In this document: positions 9,134 through 17,561 of the stretch, in pieces
Numbering within the stretch: position 1 is the first letter of the stretch
How the letters are laid out: every line of letters starts with the position of its first letter
From: an uncultured Ruminococcus sp.
GTDB lineage: Bacteria; Bacillota; Clostridia; Oscillospirales; Ruminococcaceae
DNA: 33,809 nucleotides
Reading direction: 5' to 3'
Assembly (NCBI GenBank): GCA_900752785.1
Contig: CAADWP010000162.1
Span: 1 to 33,809, forward strand
Made by a program: the position numbers and the translations under genes
Notes under the pieces: model-generated
What the model was told of the DNA's origin: nothing
Seen by the model: the letters and a program-made list of their open reading frames with translations, nothing else
The model's database searches: none

Positions 9134-11083
9134 TTATGAATTTAAGGTTTTCAGCCAGATCTTTATATCGGTTTCCGTACCTTTTCCGGAAAGATATGCA
9201 TAGAACATAAGAATATTGGAAGCGTCGTTTGCGGTAATTTTGCCGTCGCCGTCTACATCTGCGAGAGCCGTCTGCTCTGTAGTAAACGTGGTTTTACCCG
9301 CAGACAGGGCAGCGTATTCGCTAAGTACGAGAGAAGCATCGTTTGCGGTAATTTTGCCGTCGCCGTCTACATCTCCGTATATTTTATCGGGATTGGGCGG
9401 AGTTTTTTCCTTGACATTAATAGTGATAGATCGGTCAACGTTTTGGTTTCCGTGATAGAAATGCATTGTTACGGTCAAGGAACCGGGGCTGAGTAATTCT
9501 ATTGTATCGCCGTTTACGATCTTCGCAATAGACCAGTCGGAAAGCTCGATCCATTGAAGCGAAGGCTGTTCGCCGTCATAAGTATATTGAGGTTTGAATG
9601 ATGAACCGACGATAGTCTGTGAATCATCCGGCTGAATAATGCTGATATTGCCCTGCGTGGTGGTTGTCGTGGTAGTAGTAGTAGTTGTTGTTGTTGTTGT
9701 TGTCGTCGAAGTGGTAGTGGTCGATTGAGAAGATGTGTTTGTTGACGTATCTGTGGCAGTAGTCGAAGTTGAGGTCGTAGTTGTAGATGTGGTGGTGGTA
9801 GTAGTAGTAGTAGTTGTTGTTGTTGTTGGCGGAGGAGATACGGTTACATTGAAATATCCCGAAACGGATTTATCCTGATTATAATAAACATATATCTGCT
9901 GAGTGCCAATATAATACGGATTGAAGCTGTTGGTGTCAACAGTAAAATCTTGACTTGTCAGCGGCTGACTTGAAACGACATAATAAATCGCTTCCCACTG
10001 ATTATTGTTATTGTAGCCGTAAACCGAAGCTTCACCGCCGCTGAGGTCAAGCTGTTCGCCGTAGGTATAATTTGTTTTTGACGGCGGAGTTATTGACATC
10101 ATTAATATCGGAGCGGTAGTAGTAGTAGTTGTTGTTGTTGTTGTTGTTGTCGTCGTGGTAGTGGTCGTTGTTGTTAAGGTGGTGGTAGTTGTAGTAGTCT
10201 GAGGCGATACTGTCACGTCGAAGTAACCCGATACGGACTTATCTTGAGTATAGTAGACATATATCCGCTGAGTGCCTGTGCGGTAAGGGTCAAAGCTGTT
10301 TGTATCAACGGTAAAATACTGACTTGTCAGCGGCTGATTTTCAATAATATAATAGACGCCTTCCCATTGATTATTGTTATTGTATCCGTAGACAGAAGCG
10401 CTGCCCCCGTTGAGGTCAAGCTGTTCGCCGTAGGTGTAATTCGTTTTTGACGGAGGGGTTATTGACATCATTAATATCGGTGCGGCAGTAGTCGTGGTTG
10501 TCGTAGTGGTAGTAGTAGTAGTAGTAGTTGTTGTTGTTGTGCTTTGCACAGGAGGCTGCGTTCCGGTTGAGCTTCCGTTTTTTACGTTGATCTCTCCGGC
10601 TCTGAAAAGCGAATAATATGGTTTGCCGTTTGAATCGGTCATTTCACAGTCGTTAACCATCCAGTTTACTGCGTAGGTTCCTGTCGGACAGTTGTTTGGA
10701 ACATGGAAATAAAACGAAAAAAGAGTTCCGCTTTGAGCTGAAGGATTGTTTCCCGACATATTAAATGTGGTTTTATTTCCGTTTATTGAGCTTGAAATAT
10801 CAGCGTTATATGCGTTACAGCGCTCGGACATACCGTAAGCTTCTATGGGAGAATCGGCTACAACTCCGATGTTCGTTACTTTTTTAAGTGCAACGGAATT
10901 AGTCGCGATAACGTTAATAGTAACATAATCACCCGGAACGGCGTCGGCAGCGCTGAGATACCATGTCATTCTTGAACTGGCCTCGGCAATCGGCGCATAT
11001 TGGTAAGATGGTGAAAAAATGCACATGATCGCTGCTGTTATTCCCAAAATAAATGAGATAAGCCTTGTTTTAACTTTATACAT
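9134..11083 (-). CDS. cohesin-like / Ig-like / dockerin modular secreted protein
   Basis: A 649-residue secreted modular protein. Order: signal peptide (1 to about 36); a cohesin-like beta domain (about 38-168), opening PGDYVTINVIA and closing GTYAVNWMVND...AGEINV; a threonine linker; an Ig-like domain of about 93 residues starting APILMMSITPPSKTNYTYG; a second linker; a near-copy of that domain; a long Thr/Ser linker; another beta-rich segment; and a C-terminal dockerin. The dockerin has two calcium loops of the form DVDGDGKITANDAS. Dockerins bind cohesins, so a cohesin-like head with a dockerin tail is the layout of an adaptor scaffoldin in ruminococcal cellulosomes or amylosomes. No catalytic module is present. 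ATG at 11083 is chosen for its GGAGG 7 nt away; the open frame runs upstream into trkH without such a site. The cohesin call rests on fold-like features and is less certain than the dockerin. Confidence 0.85.
   Translation of the reverse strand: MYKVKTRLISFILGITAAIMCIFSPSYQYAPIAEASSRMTWYLSAADAVPGDYVTINVIATNSVALKKVTNIGVVADSPIEAYGMSERCNAYNADISSSINGNKTTFNMSGNNPSAQSGTLFSFYFHVPNNCPTGTYAVNWMVNDCEMTDSNGKPYYSLFRAGEINVKNGSSTGTQPPVQSTTTTTTTTTTTTTTTTTTAAPILMMSITPPSKTNYTYGEQLDLNGGSASVYGYNNNNQWEGVYYIIENQPLTSQYFTVDTNSFDPYRTGTQRIYVYYTQDKSVSGYFDVTVSPQTTTTTTTLTTTTTTTTTTTTTTTTTTTTAPILMMSITPPSKTNYTYGEQLDLSGGEASVYGYNNNNQWEAIYYVVSSQPLTSQDFTVDTNSFNPYYIGTQQIYVYYNQDKSVSGYFNVTVSPPPTTTTTTTTTTTTTSTTTTSTSTTATDTSTNTSSQSTTTTSTTTTTTTTTTTTTTTTTQGNISIIQPDDSQTIVGSSFKPQYTYDGEQPSLQWIELSDWSIAKIVNGDTIELLSPGSLTVTMHFYHGNQNVDRSITINVKEKTPPNPDKIYGDVDGDGKITANDASLVLSEYAALSAGKTTFTTEQTALADVDGDGKITANDASNILMFYAYLSGKGTETDIKIWLKTLNS
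9655..9828 (-). repeat. long Thr/Ser linker microsatellite
   Basis: An almost pure run of ACN triplets (seen on the plus strand as GTA/GTT/GTG repeats), interrupted by Ser, Ala, Asp and Asn codons. It encodes the third and longest flexible linker of the dockerin protein. Confidence 0.9.
9834..10111 (-). repeat. duplicated Ig-like module, downstream copy
   Basis: A 278-bp segment matching 10203-10480 closely over its whole length with no length change. It encodes the second Ig-like domain (ends YFNVTVSP). Confidence 0.85.
10115..10199 (-). repeat. threonine linker microsatellite, middle
   Basis: About 28 triplets, nearly all Thr codons (GTA/GTT/GTC/GTG on the plus strand), linking the two Ig-like modules. 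Confidence 0.9.
10203..10480 (-). repeat. duplicated Ig-like module, upstream copy
   Basis: The 278-bp partner of 9834-10111, encoding the first Ig-like domain (ends YFDVTVSP). Most differences are single bases, suggesting a fairly recent internal duplication of the module plus linker. Confidence 0.85.
10486..10540 (-). repeat. threonine linker microsatellite, first
   Basis: A run of about 18 Thr codons between the cohesin-like domain and the first Ig-like module. On the plus strand it is (GTA)n then (GTT)n. Confidence 0.9.
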
Positions 11084-11116
11084 AATGAAACCTCCAATAA
11101 TAATTTTGTAAACATA

Positions 11117-11138
11117 AAAAAGAGCGTTATCTCTTTTT
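11117..11138 (-). terminator. terminator overlapping the end of trkH
   Basis: An 8-bp A/T-rich stem, AAAAAGAG at 11117-11124 with 11131-11138, whose loop contains the trkH stop codon. Reading leftwards it ends in a run of U. It separates trkH from the dockerin gene 34 nt downstream. Confidence 0.6.
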
Positions 11139-12563
11139 AGAAGCAAAAAGCATTATGAGCGGATAGATCTCCAGTCTGCCGAGAAGCATATCCACGCACA
11201 GAACCATTTTTGAAAGAACTGAAAGATCGCCGAATCCGCCTTTAGGTCCGAAAGCGCCGACGCCAAAGCCGATATTGTTCATGCAGGTTATGACTGCCGA
11301 AGCGGATTCTTCTATAGAATATTTATCAAGAGTGACGATAAGAAGCGAGGCGGCAAGAAGCGTAATAAACAAAACCATATATGACGTTGCGCCTCGTACA
11401 ACATCTTTATCAACCGGCTTGCCGTCCATTTTTACGGTTGCGACAGCTCTCGGATTGACGATATACTTTAATTCCTTGATTCCGGCTTTAAAAATAATCA
11501 GAATACGTGAAACTTTTATGCCGCCTCCGGTAGAGCCTGCGCACGAACCGATAAACATAAGAATAAGAAGCAGAGTCTGGGAGAATACAGGCCATTGCGT
11601 GATATCTGCGGTTGCAAAGCCTGTTGACGTTATAGTCGAGGAAACCATAAAGAAAGAATGCCTGAGCGCGCCTCCGAAGCTTTCATAAAGCTTTAAAATA
11701 TTTAATGTTATTAATGCCGTGGCAGTAATAATTGTACCGAGATATACTTTTAATTCTTCGTTTTTAAGTGCAAGTGAAAATTTACGTATCAGCATATAAT
11801 AATATAAATTAAAATTTATTCCGAAAAGTATTATGAAAACAGCTATCACCATTTCAATGTAAAGGCTGTTGTAATGACCAATGCTGTCGGAATATATTGA
11901 AAATCCTCCTGTGCCGGCTGAGGAACAGGCATGGATAATGCAGTCGTAAAGAGGCATACCGCCGAACAGGAGAAATACTATTTCCAGAACGGTGATCGAA
12001 ATATAGATCCCGTAGAGTATTCTTGCGGAAAAGCTTGATTTTGAAACGAGTCTGCCGACATTCGGTCCTGCACATTCGGCTCTCATCATATGCATTGTAC
12101 GCGAATCGTTGCTCGACATGATCGCAAGAACAAACATAAGGATACCCATACCGCCGAGCCAATGGGTAAATGCGCGCCAGAACAGGCATGAGCGCGACAT
12201 TTCTTCAATGTTGCTCAGCACAGTTGCGCCGGTGGTCGTAAAGCCTGAAACAGTTTCAAAAAGAGCGTCCGCATAGCTTGAGATCTCTCCTGAGATTACG
12301 AACGGAAGCGCTCCGACGGCAGAACAGCCGATCCAGGATGCTGCGACGCTTACGAAGCCTTCGGTTGAAAATACCGAATTATCCTTTGGCTTTTTCAAAG
12401 TAAAGGCAAATCCGAGAATTACCAGTGCAAGAAACGGGATACCGAAAGACAGAAGGACGTGGTTTTCATCGTAAATAAATCCGACAAGTATCGGCAGGAG
12501 CATGAAAAGTCCCACTACCTTGAAAATTTGTCCCATCATGTATAATATCATTCTGTAATTCAT
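11127..12563 (-). CDS. trkH: Trk-type potassium uptake transmembrane protein
   Basis: A 478-residue polytopic membrane protein with the four repeated M1-pore-M2 units of the TrkH/KtrB superfamily. Filter-like loops can be seen: SGFTTTGATVL, SAGTGGFSIYSD, SSTITSTGFATADITQWP and MNNIGFGVGAFGP. It moves K+ under control of a cytosolic nucleotide-binding ring, here the TrkA encoded 19 nt upstream. The best ribosome binding site is AAGGAG, 14-15 nt upstream, with GGATC nearer. The length is normal. The gene ends within an A/T-rich terminator. Confidence 0.95.
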   Translation of the reverse strand: MNYRMILYMMGQIFKVVGLFMLLPILVGFIYDENHVLLSFGIPFLALVILGFAFTLKKPKDNSVFSTEGFVSVAASWIGCSAVGALPFVISGEISSYADALFETVSGFTTTGATVLSNIEEMSRSCLFWRAFTHWLGGMGILMFVLAIMSSNDSRTMHMMRAECAGPNVGRLVSKSSFSARILYGIYISITVLEIVFLLFGGMPLYDCIIHACSSAGTGGFSIYSDSIGHYNSLYIEMVIAVFIILFGINFNLYYYMLIRKFSLALKNEELKVYLGTIITATALITLNILKLYESFGGALRHSFFMVSSTITSTGFATADITQWPVFSQTLLLILMFIGSCAGSTGGGIKVSRILIIFKAGIKELKYIVNPRAVATVKMDGKPVDKDVVRGATSYMVLFITLLAASLLIVTLDKYSIEESASAVITCMNNIGFGVGAFGPKGGFGDLSVLSKMVLCVDMLLGRLEIYPLIMLFASKKR

Positions 12564-12582
12564 TTTTTTGATCCGGCGCTCC

Positions 12583-13941
12583 TTAGTCGAAGATATTGCT
12601 TAGATCGTGGAAGCCCTTGCTTGTCGTTATGACCACAACGCTGTCGCCCTGTTTAAGGCAGTCGTCGCCCTTAGGTATGATAAGCTCATTTCCGCGGACA
12701 ATGCTTGCGATAAGAATACCGTTTCGGAGTTTAAGCTTTTTAAGCGGAACGCCAACATATTCCTTTTTGTCTCTGACGACAAATTCAATAGCCTCAAGAC
12801 GGTCGTTGACAAGCCGATAAAGCGTAGTAACGCTGTTTCCGAGGGAATTTTGTTTGGCTCTTACATACTGGAGTATCTGATTGACCGTAATGGATTTAGG
12901 TGAAATTATACTGTCGAGATTAAGTGCGTCGGACATTTCTATCAGGGACATCCTGTTGACCTTTGTAACGACTTTTTCTACACCGTTTTTCTTTGCAATA
13001 AGGGACAGAAGAATATTTTCCTCGTCTATTCCCGTAAGCGTCACAACGGCGTCAGCGTCAAAAACGCGTTCTTCCTCAAGAATATCGTGGTCAGTACCGT
13101 CCGCATGGGATATGCTGACCTTATTAAGACGCTGACTCAGTTCAATGCAGCGGCTTTCGTCGATTTCGATTATCTTGACCTTTACGCCCATTTCTATGAG
13201 CTGTTTGGAGAGATGATAGGCAATTCGACCTCCGCCTATCAGAACGGCTGATTTAACACGTTTTTCTCTGTATGCGGCGCTTATGCTGCGGAGAAACTTT
13301 ACCATTGCGCTGTGCGAAGCGGTCATATGGATCTTATCGCCTGCTCGGAGGATGAAATTGCCGTTGGGAATTATAAGCTCCTCGCCGCGCTGAACAGCGC
13401 ATATAAGGACGTCAAGCCTCAACCTTTTTGAAAGCTGACTGAGGGCGACGCTGTCAAGGATGCTGCCGCTGCTTATGCGTATTTCAGCCAGATCGACCCT
13501 TCCTTTTGCAAAGGAATCTATATTTATTGCTTCGGGATATCTTAGTACCTTGGCTATTTCGTTGGCGGCATTGTAATCCGGATTGACCATCATGCTTATT
13601 CCCAGACGGTCACGCATAAATACGAGCTGTTTATCGAATTCAGGATTGCGGACACGGGCGATACAATGGTGAGCTCCCATATTTCTTGCAAAAAGGCAGG
13701 ATAAAAGGTTTACTTCGTCCGAATCTGTAACTGCGATGAAAATGTTTGCTTTATCAACATTTGCCTCCTCAAGAATACTTGTTTGGAGACAGTTCCCGGT
13801 GATACCCATTACGTCGAAATCGTTGATCGCCGAGCTGATAAGGGGTTCTTTCTTGTCGATGATCGTAATGTTGTGTTCCTCGCAGAGTACTTCTGCAAGC
13901 GCGCTGCCGACTTTTCCGCAGCCAACGATTATAATGTCCAT
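12583..13941 (-). CDS. trkA: Trk system potassium transporter regulatory subunit TrkA
   Basis: A 452-residue cytosolic protein made of two RCK halves. The first Rossmann fold starts IIIVGCGKVGSALAEVL at residue 3; the second starts AVLIGGGRIAYHLSKQLIEMG near residue 230. Each is followed by a C-terminal RCK subdomain (for example GVPLKKLKLRNGILIASIVRG). It binds NAD(H)/ATP and gates TrkH. ATG at 13941 is chosen because CGGAGG lies directly upstream; the longest open frame starts 12 codons earlier without one. It is the first gene of the trkA-trkH operon, behind a perfect consensus promoter. Confidence 0.95.
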   Translation of the reverse strand: MDIIIVGCGKVGSALAEVLCEEHNITIIDKKEPLISSAINDFDVMGITGNCLQTSILEEANVDKANIFIAVTDSDEVNLLSCLFARNMGAHHCIARVRNPEFDKQLVFMRDRLGISMMVNPDYNAANEIAKVLRYPEAINIDSFAKGRVDLAEIRISSGSILDSVALSQLSKRLRLDVLICAVQRGEELIIPNGNFILRAGDKIHMTASHSAMVKFLRSISAAYREKRVKSAVLIGGGRIAYHLSKQLIEMGVKVKIIEIDESRCIELSQRLNKVSISHADGTDHDILEEERVFDADAVVTLTGIDEENILLSLIAKKNGVEKVVTKVNRMSLIEMSDALNLDSIISPKSITVNQILQYVRAKQNSLGNSVTTLYRLVNDRLEAIEFVVRDKKEYVGVPLKKLKLRNGILIASIVRGNELIIPKGDDCLKQGDSVVVITTSKGFHDLSNIFD

Positions 13942-14008
13942 ATATCCTCCGATTTTATATTTAAAAAGTATTTGCATTTTTTATTTTTAGCTATAATAAC
14001 TCAAATTA

Positions 14009-14037
14009 ATTATAAACCAATACCATATATTTGTCAA
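14009..14037 (-). promoter_or_regulatory. consensus promoter of trkAH
   Basis: On the minus strand, TTGACA (14032-14037), 17 nt, TATAAT (14009-14014). The hexamers match sigma-A consensus exactly. This gives a 5' leader of about 60 nt before trkA. Confidence 0.88.
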
Positions 14038-14058
14038 TACCTTATGTAAGATAAAAAG

Positions 14059-14086
14059 AAATAACCGCCTAAGCAGACGGTTATTT
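14059..14086 (-). terminator. intrinsic terminator of the acyltransferase gene
   Basis: As leftward RNA, AAATAACCG pairs with CGGTTATTT (14078-14086 with 14059-14067). The pairing extends inwards to about 12-13 bp around a 4-nt loop, then CUUUUUAUCUU follows. It starts 6 nt past the stop codon. Confidence 0.88.
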
Positions 14087-14091
14087 TAATT

Positions 14092-15351
14092 TCATGAATC
14101 GTTTTTCTGTACATTTGTTGCCGGTTCGTTGCCTTTGAGCTTGTTTATGCCGCGTTTGACAAGAAATTCAAGGAGATTATAAGCGTTCTGAATAACAAGA
14201 GCCCAGAACATAGCGCGAATAAATATATAGCCGATGCCCTCGTAGGAATGAGTAAAACGGTCATAATTCCATGTTCCGTCGGCGGCATTGGGATATAATT
14301 TGTATAATTTGTTTGTGTAGTATTCCTGATCGAAAATATATGACATAAGATATGTGCAGAAGGTTGCGTCGCCTAGCTGTCTGAGAACGAATTTGACCTT
14401 TTTATTTCTTGTTTTGATGTCAAAGAACAGCAGGAAAATGCAGACAGCCACAATAAATACCGGATAAGTTCCGTAATCGTTAAAGTGACGTGAAAGAAAA
14501 TTACGATTTGCATCAATATTTTCAATAGAATGATTGTAGGTGCTGTAGGTCAGGAATGCTATTGCCGTTACAAGAACGATCAAGGTGAGCAACTTGTTGC
14601 GGATACATCTCTTTGGAGGATATTCACGAATATACGCGCCTGCATAATAGTAAGCCACCGGCCAGAGACCGTTGAGATAATCCGGGAATACACGTATTTG
14701 ATCGGCAGGATCGAAGCCGATATAAAAGCTTCTTGCGACGATTGAAATAATAGTTACAGTTGCCACAAGTGCGAATCGCTGCTTCCTGTTTGCAAGTCCG
14801 TTAAACGCGAGATTGAGGAAAGGTATCATGCAGAAAATAGCGAAATAATAGTTTAGATACCAGCCGTATTGAGCGTTGTCATAATTTTGCAGGAAGCCTC
14901 TCAGGGCTGTCCATAATGTATATTCCGTGCCGAAATGCTCATGCTTGTATCTCATGCATATAAAGCTGACAACAATATAGATAACAACTACTCTTAAAAT
15001 TCCGAGGTAATATTTTCCGCTGAGCTTTTTGTTTTTCATAAGATATCCGGTTATTGTCATAAATATCGGAACACATGAATAAGCTATCCAGCGGCAGGCT
15101 ATCGGTGCGAGATATTTTTCATCGTTTATGGGAATCCCATAAAAACCGTTGTAAAGGAAAGAATGGACCCAGATAACGAAAATGACAGCAATAATCTTCA
15201 GAATGTCGATTCCGGCAAAATACGGCTTTGTAAGTTCGTTTGACTTGCGGATATTCAGACCTGATGACTTTGGAGGTTCTTTGATCTGCTCTTTTTTGAC
15301 TGCATTTAGCGGTTTATTACTTCTCTGAGAGGATTTTTTGCTTTTACTCAT
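14092..15351 (-). CDS. acyltransferase 3 family membrane protein
   Basis: A 419-residue polytopic membrane protein. After a basic, Ser/Lys-rich cytosolic tail (about 1-45) comes the acyltransferase-3 (OafA/WecH-like) core: YFAGIDILKIIAVIFVIWVHSF, whose His is the conserved catalytic candidate, then about ten hydrophobic segments and a short basic tail. Relatives O-acetylate or otherwise acylate surface polysaccharides, teichoic acids or peptidoglycan. AAGGAG 8 nt before ATG 15351 decides the start. It is transcribed divergently from the two LtaS-like genes, which fits a shared envelope-polymer role, but the acceptor is unknown. Confidence 0.85.
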   Translation of the reverse strand: MSKSKKSSQRSNKPLNAVKKEQIKEPPKSSGLNIRKSNELTKPYFAGIDILKIIAVIFVIWVHSFLYNGFYGIPINDEKYLAPIACRWIAYSCVPIFMTITGYLMKNKKLSGKYYLGILRVVVIYIVVSFICMRYKHEHFGTEYTLWTALRGFLQNYDNAQYGWYLNYYFAIFCMIPFLNLAFNGLANRKQRFALVATVTIISIVARSFYIGFDPADQIRVFPDYLNGLWPVAYYYAGAYIREYPPKRCIRNKLLTLIVLVTAIAFLTYSTYNHSIENIDANRNFLSRHFNDYGTYPVFIVAVCIFLLFFDIKTRNKKVKFVLRQLGDATFCTYLMSYIFDQEYYTNKLYKLYPNAADGTWNYDRFTHSYEGIGYIFIRAMFWALVIQNAYNLLEFLVKRGINKLKGNEPATNVQKNDS

Positions 15352-15375
15352 TGCTTTTCTCCTTATATACATCAT

Positions 15376-15590
15376 TAGTTATATGAAAGTCAAGTGCTTT
15401 TTTAAGATTGATTTTCATATTATTAGACTGTCTGAATTACGTTTTCTCTCAGCAAATTAAAAAATTTTTGTTGGTAACAGTTTGCGTTTAATCTTGACTT
15501 TTTTCATGTGGTGTGTTAAAATATTATTATTATGTCAAAGAAAATAAAAATATGAGGAATATTAGTATAAAAAGGGGAGAAAATAATAAA
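15376..15590. other. divergent promoter region
   Basis: Intergenic space between the acyltransferase and the LtaS-like genes. The rightward promoter is clear (15494-15522). For the leftward gene, TTGACT with TATATA can be found, but the -10 would touch the ribosome binding site, so I do not call it. Confidence 0.5.
15494..15522 (+). promoter_or_regulatory. promoter of the LtaS-like gene pair
   Basis: TTGACT (15494-15499), 17 nt, TAAAAT (15517-15522). The predicted start near 15529 lies downstream of the longest open frame's first codon (15513), which supports the downstream start at 15591. Confidence 0.75.
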
Positions 15591-17504
15591 ATGAGAAAAA
15601 ATAAAAAAGATGAACTGCAAAAAAAGAAGAATAGAAAAAAGCGCTATCAGAAAAAAACGGCAGCTAAAAAAACGGCAGTTAAATCAACGACGGAGAAGCA
15701 ACGGGTAAAGAAAAAAGTTGCTGTCAAAAAAAGGAGAAAGTATTCGCTTAAAGAAGCTTTCTGTACAAAAAATAAACTTATAATTCTTGCACTGAGCATA
15801 GCCCTTGGATTTACTGTATTCTTTTTTTCGCCAATGGACATCTTTCTGGGAAATCAGAGAGAATTTATTGTAGAATTTAAATATGCCGCGTTATCCATGC
15901 TTGGAGCGTCGGCGGTCGCTTCGCTTTTTGTGGCAGGGCTGTGCGTTTTGTTTCTGCTTATATGCGAACCGCTGTTTGCGGGATTTTCAAGGCTTCTTTT
16001 CGGATTCCTATTGGCAATTTATTCTCAATCGCTGTTCTTTAACAGCCGAATGGCGTCAATAACCGGCGATGATGTAAGCTATACCGATAATATGACCTCG
16101 TCTATTATTAATGTCGTCATATTTTGTGTAATAATGATCCTGCCCCTGATTCTCCATATCCTTGCAAGATTCCTTAAAAATAATAAGGTGCTTAATTTTG
16201 GAAAAGGTATGATAGTTCCGTATGTTTCCGGACTCATTTTCGTTATGCAGCTTGTGGGCACGGGAAGCTCGATCCTAAGCACAGATTTCAGTAAGTACAA
16301 GAAATTTTATGCAAAATATCTGGCTATCGAACCTACGCTCTCACTTTCAAAGGAAGATAACGTCGTGGTATTCCTTACCGATCGTCTCGACAGCCTTTGG
16401 ATGGACGAAGTGCTTGAGCGATATCCCGAGATGTCGAATAAACTCGAGGGATTTACTTTTTATCAGAATAATATTTCTCATAATACAAACACTTTTCCGT
16501 CCGTTCCGCAAATGCTGACCAACTGTTTTTATAAAGGAGAGGAATGGGCAGATTATACGAGTAAAGCATGGGACGGAGATACCGTGCCAAGGATTCTTAC
16601 CGAAAACGGTTATGATGTAAACCTTCTTATCGACAATCTTACTACCTACAGCAGCCTTGCTCAGCTTGATGGTCAATGCAGTAATCTTGAAAAATGTTCA
16701 CCGGATATCATTGATATAAATTACATGGGTGCAGGCGGTATAATTCCAACAATGACGCGGCTTTCTTGTTCAAAGCTTTCTCCCTATATATTGAAAAGCG
16801 AGTTTACAACAGGTATGGGTTCAAATCTTTCACAGAACTTTGTGAGATATACAAAGGAAATTCCTGATCTCATGCCTATGTCTGTCGGAGTTGAATCCGA
16901 TCTTACTTACTATAAATATTTAAAAGATCACGGTCTGAATGCCGACAATAAAAACAAAACCTTTTCTTTCGTTCATTTAAACTGTTCGCACGGCGATTCG
17001 TTCGATCTTATGGCTCTCTACAACCGATTGGATACGTTGGATGTTTACTCCACCACAAGAGGCGATTTCCAGATAATTTTCAAGTATATAGATGAAATGA
17101 AGCGTTTGGGAATTTATGATAATTCTACGATAATTATTCTCGGCGATCATGGCAGAGCGCCTGTTGAGATCGAAGTAGACGACAAACCCGGTCTGACAAG
17201 TGCTATTACAACGGCTCTTCTTGTGAAGCCAAAAAATGCACCGAAAGAGGAACTGAAGCTTGATTCGGTCAGCGAGCTTTCAAACGATTTCTTCTCGGCA
17301 AGCGTCCTTGAATACGCAGGAATAGACCATAAAGAGCTTGGATATTCTTATAATGACGTTATTGACGGAGGACTTCATCCTGATCGTTATATGCAGACCT
17401 TTGACTGGCACGGTTTCGGCAAGGTAGTTTACAAGGCGTATTATAAGGTAACAGGTGACGCTCGTGATTTTGACAACTGGGAGATATTGGACGGACACGA
17501 ATAA
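15591..17504 (+). CDS. LtaS-like membrane phosphotransferase / sulfatase-fold protein, copy 1
   Basis: A 637-residue membrane protein. Layout: a very Lys-rich cytosolic tail (1-50), five hydrophobic helices (about 62-230), then an extracellular alkaline-phosphatase/sulfatase-fold domain. Candidate active-site residues are VFLTDRLD (metal-binding Asp), Thr301 in NTNTFPSVP (nucleophile position) and Asp519-His520 in LGDHG. The helix number and domain order match lipoteichoic acid synthase and phosphoethanolamine transferases, which attach phosphoglycerol or phosphoethanolamine to envelope polymers. Known LtaS motifs are not identical, so the exact donor and acceptor are open. The start at 15591 follows GGGGAG and lies after the promoter; earlier in-frame ATGs lack a site. 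A paralogue follows 57 nt later. Confidence 0.75.
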   Translation: MRKNKKDELQKKKNRKKRYQKKTAAKKTAVKSTTEKQRVKKKVAVKKRRKYSLKEAFCTKNKLIILALSIALGFTVFFFSPMDIFLGNQREFIVEFKYAALSMLGASAVASLFVAGLCVLFLLICEPLFAGFSRLLFGFLLAIYSQSLFFNSRMASITGDDVSYTDNMTSSIINVVIFCVIMILPLILHILARFLKNNKVLNFGKGMIVPYVSGLIFVMQLVGTGSSILSTDFSKYKKFYAKYLAIEPTLSLSKEDNVVVFLTDRLDSLWMDEVLERYPEMSNKLEGFTFYQNNISHNTNTFPSVPQMLTNCFYKGEEWADYTSKAWDGDTVPRILTENGYDVNLLIDNLTTYSSLAQLDGQCSNLEKCSPDIIDINYMGAGGIIPTMTRLSCSKLSPYILKSEFTTGMGSNLSQNFVRYTKEIPDLMPMSVGVESDLTYYKYLKDHGLNADNKNKTFSFVHLNCSHGDSFDLMALYNRLDTLDVYSTTRGDFQIIFKYIDEMKRLGIYDNSTIIILGDHGRAPVEIEVDDKPGLTSAITTALLVKPKNAPKEELKLDSVSELSNDFFSASVLEYAGIDHKELGYSYNDVIDGGLHPDRYMQTFDWHGFGKVVYKAYYKVTGDARDFDNWEILDGHE

Positions 17505-17561
17505 CACTGCGTTTCGTCTTGCAGGCTGTGAATAAAAATACATGGAAGGAAGAAGATCGCC

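Noticed and set aside
9655..10540. Regular short repeats resembling a CRISPR array
   Set aside because: The repeats are in-frame Thr codons inside a modular secreted protein; there are no fixed-length repeats with unique spacers.
15361..15400. Leftward promoter for the acyltransferase gene (TTGACT ... TATATA)
   Set aside because: The -10 would abut the ribosome binding site, putting the transcription start inside or after it. A real promoter is more likely further upstream.
15513..15590. Upstream starts for LtaS-like copy 1
   Set aside because: The first start codon overlaps the promoter spacer, and the ATG at 15552 lacks a ribosome binding site. GGGGAG precedes 15591.
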